Shown here in pieces: positions 34,259 to 41,563 of a stretch of 64,000 nucleotides of DNA. The position numbers and the translations under genes were made by a program. The notes under the pieces are model-generated. The model was not told where the DNA came from. It saw nothing but the letters and a program-made list of their open reading frames with translations, and did not search any database. Source of the stretch: Senegalimassilia sp003474385 (GTDB lineage Bacteria > Actinomycetota > Coriobacteriia > Coriobacteriales > Eggerthellaceae); contig NZ_QUCY01000014.1 in assembly GCF_003474385.1 (NCBI RefSeq), forward strand, positions 9,135 to 73,134. The letters are read 5' to 3'. Position 1 is the first letter of the stretch. Each line of letters opens with the position of its first letter.

Positions 34259-35158
34259 TTACCTCGAATCGCGCAAGCATTCCGCCAAAGCGGCCATCCG
34301 AGCAGCGGGCGCTTCCCGTCGCCACGCAAGGTACGTGGGCAGCTCCATGCCCTCCCCTTCCGCGAACGGCACCGCCTCCACATCCGGGAACTGCTCGGGA
34401 TAGCGGCCATCGCATATCACGAGCACCGCCCCTCCGTCTTCATGGAGAAAGCCATGATGCCGCGCCGCCAACATCTCCAGCGACGCCATGCGCGGACGCA
34501 CGCCGTGCCGGGAAAGGAGCTCAAGCGCCGTCGCCTTAAGCCAGCGGGAATCATACGGCTCGGCAAGCAGGGCGCCTTCCAGGTCGGCAAGGGCAAGTGA
34601 CTTGCGTGAGGCAAGCGCATGCCCGCGCGACACCAACAGGCGCAGCTCGACCGCACCCACGCGCTCCGACACAAGCCCCTCGGCCCCCGGGCGTCCCGCC
34701 ACCACCGCCGCGTCCACCGCACCGGATTCCAGCTCCGACAAGCACGAACCGCTGGAAAGGAAGGACACGTCGAGCGCGATATGCGGGCAGCGGCGCCGGA
34801 AACCGCGGAAATCGCGCTCGGCCATCACACTGCCACGCAAAGGGGAGCTGGCCACCGCAACACGCAACCGGGAAGTCCCCGCCGCGCCCGACAGGCCGCC
34901 GTCGCCGCAGATGCGCCGGATATCGTCTACTCCCTCGAGGACCTCGGAGGCGCGATGGAGCACCTGCGCGCCGCGGGCGGTGGGGCGCAGACGGCGCCCT
35001 GTCGGCTCGAACAGCACGATGTTGAGCTTGTGCTCCATGTCATGGACGGATTTCGAAACGGTTTGCGGGGAAACGTACAGCTCCTGCGCAGCGGCGCTGT
35101 AGGAACCCGCACGCGCCGATCTTACGAAACGATCAAGCTGCTCGATGCTCGGACTCAT
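34259..35158 (-). CDS. LysR family transcriptional regulator
   Basis: A 299-residue regulator. The N-terminal helix-turn-helix is LDRFVRSARAGSYSAAAQELYVSPQTVSKSVHDMEHKLNIVLF, with the SYSAAAQEL/SPQTVSKSV pattern of the family, followed by RRLRPTARG. The effector domain (about 90-299) has SRLRVAVASSPLRG at its start. Nothing in the neighbourhood shows its target. ATG at 35158 is supported by GAGGGGG 6 bases upstream. Confidence 0.9.
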   Translation of the reverse strand: MSPSIEQLDRFVRSARAGSYSAAAQELYVSPQTVSKSVHDMEHKLNIVLFEPTGRRLRPTARGAQVLHRASEVLEGVDDIRRICGDGGLSGAAGTSRLRVAVASSPLRGSVMAERDFRGFRRRCPHIALDVSFLSSGSCLSELESGAVDAAVVAGRPGAEGLVSERVGAVELRLLVSRGHALASRKSLALADLEGALLAEPYDSRWLKATALELLSRHGVRPRMASLEMLAARHHGFLHEDGGAVLVICDGRYPEQFPDVEAVPFAEGEGMELPTYLAWRREAPAARMAALAECLRDSR

Positions 35159-35216
35159 TGCAACCCCCTCGCATAACATACGGAATATCGCGGGTAATAC
35201 CACTAAAACTGCAGGT

Positions 35217-35228
35217 CATACGCGTATG
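35217..35228. promoter_or_regulatory. palindrome CATACGCGTATG upstream of the LysR gene
   Basis: A perfect 12-bp palindrome 59 bp upstream of the LysR start. LysR regulators often bind inverted repeats near their own promoters, so this is a possible autoregulatory operator. It does not follow the strict T-N11-A pattern. Confidence 0.25.
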
Positions 35229-35303
35229 GAGGTATATGCTACCAAAACGGCCGCAAAAAAGGTTTCGGCTATCGCCGATCGCATTCCGCGCCCGGCCGCG
35301 GAT

Positions 35304-35347
35304 AAAAAAGCCCCGGCATCGTAACCACTCGGTTACGATGCCGGGGC
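35304..35347 (-). terminator. strong rho-independent terminator of degV
   Basis: A perfect 17-bp stem (GCCCCGGCATCGTAACC, loop ACTC, GGTTACGATGCCGGGGC) is followed on the minus strand by TTTTTTATC. It ends the degV transcript before the LysR gene. Confidence 0.92.
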
Positions 35348-35368
35348 AAAATACCTGACGGCGGTGCG

Positions 35369-36262
35369 CTACTGCTCGGCGAAAAACGCCAGCGCCACGG
35401 CGCCCGGCCCCACATGCGTGCCGATGGTGCCGCCCACGGTGGAATAGCCGACGCTCTCCACATGGTCCTCCCACAGCTCGCGGCTATCCTCGATATACTT
35501 GCGCACCAGATCATCGCCCAAGCCGGTATAGCCCAGGAAGAACGGCATGTCGAAGTCGATGCCGCCGGCCTCCTTCACCTGCTGGATGAGCAGGTTGTTG
35601 CCCTTCTTCGAACCGCGCGCCTTGCCAAGCACGGCGACGGCGCCGTCTTGGATGGCGACCACGGGCTTGATGGACAGCACGCCGCCGGCGAATGCCGCCG
35701 TTTTGGAGATGCGTCCACCCTTTTGCAGGTATTCCAACGTATCAAGCAGCGCGACCAAGCGGATGCGGCCCTTCGCATCGTCGAGCTCGGAGACGATCTG
35801 AGCCGCCGACATGCCCTGCTTCGCCAAGCGCACCGCAAACGCCACGAGCGCCTTCTGCCCGATGGTCACATTCGTGGAGTCCACCACGTGCACGCGACCT
35901 CCCCACGCCTGCGCCGCGGCGAGCGCGCTCTCGTGCGTGCCCGACAGCTTCGCCGACAACGTGATGACCACCGCCTCGTCCGAGCCGCCGACGTCGGGCG
36001 CGCCGAGCACGCCCTCAATCGTCTGCGAGAACGCGAACGGCGACACCTGGCTGGTGCGCGGAAGCTCATCGGACTCCACCAGCTTCTCGTAAAACCGGTC
36101 ATGCGACAGGTCCACGCCATCCAAATACTCCTTATCGCCGAACGCGATGGAAAGCGGCACGACGGCGCTTACGCCATCGAGTTCACCTTGTACCAGGTCA
36201 GAGGCTGAATCGGTGATGATATGAACACAAGGCGCATCGGCGCCGACAGGTTGCTGCTGCAA
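35369..36262 (-). CDS. DegV family fatty-acid-binding protein
   Basis: A 297-residue two-domain protein. The N-terminal HIITDSASDL and PLSIAFGDKEYLDGVDL, the TSQVSPFAF ligand-contact segment and VVDSTNVTIGQKALVAFAVRLA are typical of DegV. In Gram-positive bacteria related FakB proteins hold a fatty acid for phosphorylation by FakA, but no fakA is seen here. The start is TTG at 36262 with AGGAG close upstream; no better start is in frame. It is single-gene, with its own terminator. Confidence 0.92.
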   Translation of the reverse strand: MQQQPVGADAPCVHIITDSASDLVQGELDGVSAVVPLSIAFGDKEYLDGVDLSHDRFYEKLVESDELPRTSQVSPFAFSQTIEGVLGAPDVGGSDEAVVITLSAKLSGTHESALAAAQAWGGRVHVVDSTNVTIGQKALVAFAVRLAKQGMSAAQIVSELDDAKGRIRLVALLDTLEYLQKGGRISKTAAFAGGVLSIKPVVAIQDGAVAVLGKARGSKKGNNLLIQQVKEAGGIDFDMPFFLGYTGLGDDLVRKYIEDSRELWEDHVESVGYSTVGGTIGTHVGPGAVALAFFAEQ

Positions 36263-36417
36263 AATACTCCTATCGTTTTGCGAATCGCATCATTGCACGC
36301 GAGCTCGTCTTGCCTGCGTGCAACACCCCATATTGCAGCATTATGTCCATTAACGCAATCGTCACCTTACAATCGGCATTCTTGCAACCCGCCGATCCGG
36401 CCGCGTATCCAACACCC

Positions 36418-37809
36418 CTATGGTCGCAGCTCCGCGAAATCGGCGTCTTCGATGCACACGTCGGCGTTATAGAACGCCTCCAACGCGGCGGTTCCCAAGG
36501 CGATATCGGCGACGCCGGCCGTCTCATAGCTGGAATGCATGGCCAGCTGAGGCAGGCCCACGTCGACAGCGTGCATGCTCACCTGCATATTCGACAGGTT
36601 CCCCAGCGTCGACCCGCCCGGCATGTCGCTTCTGTTCGCAAAGCGCTGCAAGGGCACGCCCGCATCCTGGCATATCGCACAGAACACCGCACGGCTAAAG
36701 GCATCGGTGCAGTACTTCTGGTTCGCCGCTTCCTTCACCGCAAGACCGCGGTTGAGCATGACGCGATTGCCCTGGTCGTAGAGCTCGGGATGGTTTGGAT
36801 GCACGGCGTGGGCGTTGTCGCAGCTGACCAGCATGCTCTTCGCCAGCGCGCACCGCAGCTGCCCAAGCGTGAACCCAAGTCCCGCGTTCACGCGCTCGAG
36901 GCAGTCGCGCAAAAACGTCGACATGGCGCCTTGCTTGGTATTCGAGCCCACTTCCTCGTTATCGAAGCAGCAGAACACCGAGACGGCATCGTCGTTGCCC
37001 GCGGTCAGGAACGCGGCAAGGGAGATGTAGGCACACCCCAGGTCATCCAAACGCGGAGCGCTTATGAACTCGTTGCGCCAGCCCCACACGGAAGGCTGCT
37101 GACGGTTCACCAGGAACAGGTCGCGCGCAAGCACCTGCTCGGGCGCGACGCCCGCCTCCTGGGCAACCAGCCGATCGAAGGACCCGGGCTGAAGCGCCCC
37201 TGCCGACATGACCGGACACAGATCGACGGCACGGTTCGGGGAAAAACGGGAATTCGCCTCGCGATCAAGGTGGATGGGCACGCGAGGAATGATAAGCAGA
37301 TCGGCATCTGGCGCGATCAGGCGGCTTTCCACGCGGTTACCCGAACGCACCAACACGCGGCCGGCAACGGACAAGGGCCTGTCGAACCAGGTGTGATCCA
37401 TCACGCCGCCGTATGCTTCCACGTTCAGACGCAAATAGCCCGCCGAACCGGAAAGCTCGGGAGCCGCCTTTACCTTGTACGTCGGGGAATCGGAATGCGA
37501 TGCCGTAAGTTGGAAGCGATACGCGTCAAGCTTCGCGCCGACCTTGAACGCGATGATGCTCGAGTTGTTGCGCACGGTGTAGTAGCGCCCGCCGCGCCGA
37601 ACCTCCCACGGCTTGCTTTCGGGCAGATAGGCGAAACCGGCCTCATCCAAACGCCGCCGCATGGCCGCCACCGTATGGAACATGCTCGGGCACTCCTGCA
37701 CGAACGCCGCCATATCATGCGCCGCACGCACATCGGCCGGGGCGACGCCCGCCTCCGCCGATACCATCTGCGTCGAAGCCGGGTCCTTATCCATCATCTC
37801 ATCCGCCAT
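36418..37809 (-). CDS. M18 family aminopeptidase
   Basis: A 463-residue cytosolic zinc aminopeptidase of the aspartyl/ApeB type. Metal ligands and catalytic residues are in order: TASHSDSPTYKV (His), GVMDHTWFDRPL (Asp), FCCFDNEEVGSNTKQG (Glu pair), VSCDNAHAVHPN (Asp/His) and AMHSSYETAG (final His). GGSTLGNL is also conserved. About 30 N-terminal residues precede the core. It is probably involved in peptide recycling. No partner is visible nearby. Confidence 0.93.
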   Translation of the reverse strand: MADEMMDKDPASTQMVSAEAGVAPADVRAAHDMAAFVQECPSMFHTVAAMRRRLDEAGFAYLPESKPWEVRRGGRYYTVRNNSSIIAFKVGAKLDAYRFQLTASHSDSPTYKVKAAPELSGSAGYLRLNVEAYGGVMDHTWFDRPLSVAGRVLVRSGNRVESRLIAPDADLLIIPRVPIHLDREANSRFSPNRAVDLCPVMSAGALQPGSFDRLVAQEAGVAPEQVLARDLFLVNRQQPSVWGWRNEFISAPRLDDLGCAYISLAAFLTAGNDDAVSVFCCFDNEEVGSNTKQGAMSTFLRDCLERVNAGLGFTLGQLRCALAKSMLVSCDNAHAVHPNHPELYDQGNRVMLNRGLAVKEAANQKYCTDAFSRAVFCAICQDAGVPLQRFANRSDMPGGSTLGNLSNMQVSMHAVDVGLPQLAMHSSYETAGVADIALGTAALEAFYNADVCIEDADFAELRP

Positions 37810-37911
37810 GGTCAGCTCCTTTCGTTCCCGTCCAGTCTAGCAACCAACGCATACGGCAACGGGTTGCACTACAATACGAACCTGAAGAACACGCATTGGA
37901 AAGGATGTGCC

Positions 37912-38298
37912 ATGATCGCGGCATTATGCGTCGGGGCAGGCGGTTTTTGCGGAGCCATCGCACGCTATCTGCTTGGACTGCTCCCCTATCAGGGGCAATT
38001 CCCGCTCATCACCTTCGTCATCAACTTCACGGGAGCCGTGGTCATCGGCGCCGTGGTGGAAGCGGCCAACGTCCGCCCCGGCATGCTGCCCTCAAACGCC
38101 GTGCTGTTCCTGAAAACCGGCCTGTGCGGCGGATTCACCACGTTCAGCACCTTCTCGCTTGAAACGCTCGACCTGCTCGAGCGCGGCGAATACGCCATAG
38201 GCGGCGCCTATGCGCTCGGCAGCTTGACCGCATGCGTGCTGGGCGTCGTCGCAGGCAAGATGCTGGTGCGCTGGGCGCTGGGGGCGCAAGCGGCTTAA
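37912..38298 (+). CDS. crcB: fluoride efflux channel CrcB/Fluc
   Basis: A 128-residue membrane protein with four helices. It has GGFCGAIARYLLG at the N-terminus, FVINFTGAVVIGAVV, and the hallmark GLCGGFTTFSTFSLE that lines the fluoride pore. Members work as antiparallel dimers. Either one gene (homodimer) or two adjacent genes are known; only one is present here. ATG at 37912 follows AAAGGA. It is one of the few plus-strand genes and stands alone. No fluoride riboswitch was recognised upstream, although TACAAT at 37871-37876 may be a -10 box. Confidence 0.95.
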   Translation: MIAALCVGAGGFCGAIARYLLGLLPYQGQFPLITFVINFTGAVVIGAVVEAANVRPGMLPSNAVLFLKTGLCGGFTTFSTFSLETLDLLERGEYAIGGAYALGSLTACVLGVVAGKMLVRWALGAQAA

Positions 38299-38498
38299 CG
38301 CAACGGCAGCGCCCGCTTGGGGCAAGGCAGGCGCGCTGCCGCGCAACGCCCCATCTCCGCAACGCCCCGAAACGCGACGCCCTGTCTCCGCAACACCCCG
38401 GCGCCCGACGCGGTTCAGCAATGCTTTATCGCCATAATGTCGGACGCGCCCGATTCGAAGGCAGGCGTTTCGAGTCCTGTCATACGCCCCGAAACGCG

Positions 38499-38536
38499 AA
38501 AAAGCCGCCCGCAACGGCAAGCGTTGCAGACGGCTT
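38499..38536 (-). terminator. rho-independent terminator of uspA-like gene
   Basis: On the minus strand AAGCCG ... GCAACG / CGTTGC ... CGGCTT forms an imperfect 14-bp stem and is followed by TTTTC. It begins 24 bp after the stop codon. Confidence 0.75.
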
Positions 38537-38560
38537 ATCGGCCAAAACAACAGGCGAAGG

Positions 38561-39040
38561 CTACTTCACCGTAAGCACCGGCACATCGGTGGCGCGCAGC
38601 ACGCCGAAGCTGACGCTGCCCAGCATGCCGCGGATGGCGCCCAGGCCGCGACGGCCCATGACGATGAGATCGCAATCATGCTCCTCAGCGTAGCGCGACA
38701 GCGCATCGGCAGGGGAAGCGCCGGCGACGGCCTCCACCTGGGCACGATCGCCCAGATCGGCCAGAGCATCGCCCAAATCCTCGGCAACGCGCTTCTGCGC
38801 CTCGTCGAGCACGCGCTTGACCACGCCCTGATACTCCTCGTAATCCAGCATGCCGTAGGGCACGCCGTCAAGCGCGCCATCGGTTCCCATGCGGTCCACG
38901 CCCATGTAGCTGGACGGCACGGCATGCACCACGGACAGCTTGGCGTCGGCATCGCCGGCAACCAGGTCCTTGGCGTAGTTCAGAGCATTCTTCGCGTGAT
39001 CGGACCCATCATAGGGGACCATGACATGACGGAACATCAT
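38561..39040 (-). CDS. universal stress protein, UspA family
   Basis: A 159-residue UspA-fold protein. It opens FRHVMVPYDGSDHAKNAL with the Asp that contacts nucleotide, has DLIVMGRRGLGAIRGMLGSVSFGVL (the GxxGxxxxxxxxGS ATP-binding pattern) and ends TDVPVLTVK. It is therefore likely to be an ATP-binding member. It is monocistronic, with its own terminator. The physiological signal is unknown. Confidence 0.92.
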   Translation of the reverse strand: MMFRHVMVPYDGSDHAKNALNYAKDLVAGDADAKLSVVHAVPSSYMGVDRMGTDGALDGVPYGMLDYEEYQGVVKRVLDEAQKRVAEDLGDALADLGDRAQVEAVAGASPADALSRYAEEHDCDLIVMGRRGLGAIRGMLGSVSFGVLRATDVPVLTVK

Positions 39041-39310
39041 AACGGGCTCCTTCCCTCAAAAGCGCCCAGCGGCACCCCGCCGCGCAGGCTTGAAACCGGC
39101 GGACGATCGCCGGATACGCAAGGCTTGCCCCTTGGCGCCTTGCTTTCGGACCCAACCGTTACGTTGCCGTCGTCCAAGCAGGTAACGCACCGTGTTGAAC
39201 CTGCTCATGATTATACTCCATGCAGCGCGCGACGGGCCGCTGACCCGCGATCGGAACCCTGCCGCAAGGCAAGACGAACCGTCGAACGGGGCCGAACGCG
39301 CACATACGCG

Positions 39311-39343
39311 AAAAAGGGCGCGGCCCGAAACCGGACCGCGCCC
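39311..39343 (-). terminator. rho-independent terminator of the YhgE/Pip pair
   Basis: On the minus strand GGGCGCGG ... CCGCGCCC with a short loop is followed by TTTTTC, 31 bp after the stop codon of the second YhgE/Pip gene. The remaining 270 bp to uspA show no other element. Confidence 0.85.
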
Positions 39344-39373
39344 CGAGAAACCAGCCTTCCCAACTGCCGCCGG

Positions 39374-41563
39374 CTAGGCAACCACCTTCGATTTCTCCAC
39401 CTGTTCCACGAACCAATACGTGAAGCGCGAGAGCACCGGCCGCAGGATGCCCATGATCACGAACGGCACGACGAAGGCGAGCGCTGTGCCGATCTGCACC
39501 CAGAAATCGTTCTGGTACACGCCCATGCTCGCCGCGCGCATGGCGTTGATGACGTGCGTCGCCGGCAAAAACGGGCTGACGGCCTGGAAGAAGCTGGGCA
39601 GCAGCTGCAAGGGGAAGCTGCCACCGCCGCCGGTCACATAGATGATGAGCAGCAGCACGGCAAGCGCCTTGCCAAGGTTGGCGAACAGCGACACCAGCGT
39701 GTAGACGATGAAACTGAACACGAAGCCCGCCGTCCAGAAGCACACAAGGTACAGCAGCGGGTTGGCAACCTGGACCCCCACGAACAGCATGTTGCCCAGG
39801 CACACCACCGTCGATTGCATGAAGGCCAATACGAACGGCGCGCCGTAGCGCCCGAAGAACAGCTGCCAAGACTTGGGGTCGACCAGCCCCGCCTCGCGCT
39901 TGGCGCGCTCGGAGGGAACCGGGTTCAGCAGCACCATGATCAGCAACGACCCCACCCACAGGGCCAGCGTGGTATACAGCGGCGCCATGGCAGACCCGAA
40001 GTCCTCCACCGGGAACACGGCGATGCGCTCCACCCCCACAGGTGCGGACACCGCCTTGGCGAGGGCCTCGGGGTCCGAGCCGATGATCTGCTTCAGCTGC
40101 TCCACGTTTCCGCTGGCCAACGCCTCGTTGACGCGCTGAGACAACGCCGACATCTTGTCGGCCGACCCATGCAGCTCATCTGACATGGAGCGGATGGCGC
40201 TCTGCGCGCCCGCAAGGTCGGACGCCACCGAGGACGCGGCGCCGTTCAAGCCGTCGCCCACGCCGGAAAGCTGCGAAGCGCGCGCCGAAAGCGACTGGGC
40301 CGCCTGCGCCACCGAACTCGCCAAGCTCTCAAGGCCCGGCTTCAGGTTGTTCTCGTAATCGTTCTTCAGCTTGTCGGCGTTCGCCTTCGCCTCGTCGAGC
40401 TTCGCCTGGATATCGGCACGGGACGAGGATTCCGGGTCGTTGCCGGTAGCCATCTTGTCCGCCGCCGAGGTCAAGCTGTCGCGCAGCTTCCCAAGCGAGG
40501 ATATGGACGTGTTCAGCTGCGACACCACGGCATCCACCGCGGGGCGGTACTGCTCGTCAAGCTGCGGCTTTATGGATTCAAGCACCTCGATGAGCTGCTG
40601 ATAGCGCTCTATCTGGGAATCCACGTCGGCCGCCTGGTCGCGAAGGCTTTGCGCGGCGTTGGCCTTATCGGTATCCACCTGCGCATATACCTTATCGATG
40701 GCCGCGGGCACCTGGTTGAAGCCGTCGGAGCTTTGGGCCAGGGCATCGGACAAGGACGAGACCGACGTCGTCAGCGCATCGCCGATGGTCTCGGCGCCGC
40801 TTTTCGCCCCCGAGGCCTGCTGCTGCGCATCCTTCACCGCATTTTGCGCATTGCCCAGAAGCTGGGTGGAACTTCCTACGAGCGCCTGCGCCGTCCCCGC
40901 CAGATTCGCGTACGACTCGAGCACGTCGGCTGCGGTGCGCATCTGATCGGCGGACGAGGATATGGTGCCCGAGAGCTTGGCCACCTGCCCCGCCGCATCG
41001 GCATCATCTGCCACCGTCCCCAGCGAATCGATCAGCCCCAGGGCCACATCGGAGATGGTCTCGGCAAACGTGGTGTTCACCTGGGCGGCAACCTTGCTGG
41101 ACGCCTGATCGGTCACGCGCGGTGCCACGGCGTTCTTCTTCTCGTTCTCATAGTAGATGAGCTCGGCGTGCTCGGCGTTGTCGGAGTAGAAGCTCATCAT
41201 GTCGGAGCTGAAGCTTTGCGGGATGACCACCGCCGCATAGTACTTGCCCGATCGCGCGCCGTCGATGGCGTCCTCCTCGTCGGTGAACACCCAGTCAAGC
41301 TGGTCGTTGGCGCGCAACGCCGACTCCACGCTGTCGCCAACGTTGATCTTCGTGGGCAGCAGGTCGCTTTGGTATCCCTCGTCGGAATTGGCGACGGCCA
41401 CCTTCAGGTTGCCCGTGTTGTCGAACACGTTCCAGCACGCGATGACGTTGTACCACGTGAAAATGGACGGCAAGAACACCAGGCCCAAGACGATGACCAC
41501 GGTTATCACGTTGCCGAACAGGTGCTTGATATCGTAGGAGAACAGCTTGAACACGTTACGCAT
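39374..41563 (-). CDS. YhgE/Pip domain membrane protein (second of two)
   Basis: A 729-residue protein with one N-terminal helix (VITVVIVLGLVFLPSIFTWYN), the YhgE/Pip signature NVFDNTGNLKVAVANSDEGY, an extracytoplasmic domain of about 500 residues rich in coiled-coil heptads, and about five C-terminal helices of the ABC-2 permease type. Relatives include the lactococcal phage infection protein Pip and the EsaA-like part of type VII secretion systems. Its substrate is unknown. It overlaps the upstream paralogue by 8 bp, so the two are translationally coupled and likely partner. Confidence 0.85.
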   Translation of the reverse strand: MRNVFKLFSYDIKHLFGNVITVVIVLGLVFLPSIFTWYNVIACWNVFDNTGNLKVAVANSDEGYQSDLLPTKINVGDSVESALRANDQLDWVFTDEEDAIDGARSGKYYAAVVIPQSFSSDMMSFYSDNAEHAELIYYENEKKNAVAPRVTDQASSKVAAQVNTTFAETISDVALGLIDSLGTVADDADAAGQVAKLSGTISSSADQMRTAADVLESYANLAGTAQALVGSSTQLLGNAQNAVKDAQQQASGAKSGAETIGDALTTSVSSLSDALAQSSDGFNQVPAAIDKVYAQVDTDKANAAQSLRDQAADVDSQIERYQQLIEVLESIKPQLDEQYRPAVDAVVSQLNTSISSLGKLRDSLTSAADKMATGNDPESSSRADIQAKLDEAKANADKLKNDYENNLKPGLESLASSVAQAAQSLSARASQLSGVGDGLNGAASSVASDLAGAQSAIRSMSDELHGSADKMSALSQRVNEALASGNVEQLKQIIGSDPEALAKAVSAPVGVERIAVFPVEDFGSAMAPLYTTLALWVGSLLIMVLLNPVPSERAKREAGLVDPKSWQLFFGRYGAPFVLAFMQSTVVCLGNMLFVGVQVANPLLYLVCFWTAGFVFSFIVYTLVSLFANLGKALAVLLLIIYVTGGGGSFPLQLLPSFFQAVSPFLPATHVINAMRAASMGVYQNDFWVQIGTALAFVVPFVIMGILRPVLSRFTYWFVEQVEKSKVVA

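Noticed and set aside
35159..35303. Separate small gene between the LysR gene and the degV terminator
   Set aside because: No frame of useful length; only a 12-bp palindrome was seen.
37810..37911. Fluoride riboswitch before crcB
   Set aside because: The conserved core of the crcB motif was not found in the short leader.
38455..38500. tRNA-like T-arm sequence (GTTTCGAGTCCTGTC) after crcB
   Set aside because: The T-stem has an extra three bases and no acceptor, D or anticodon arm can be paired upstream.
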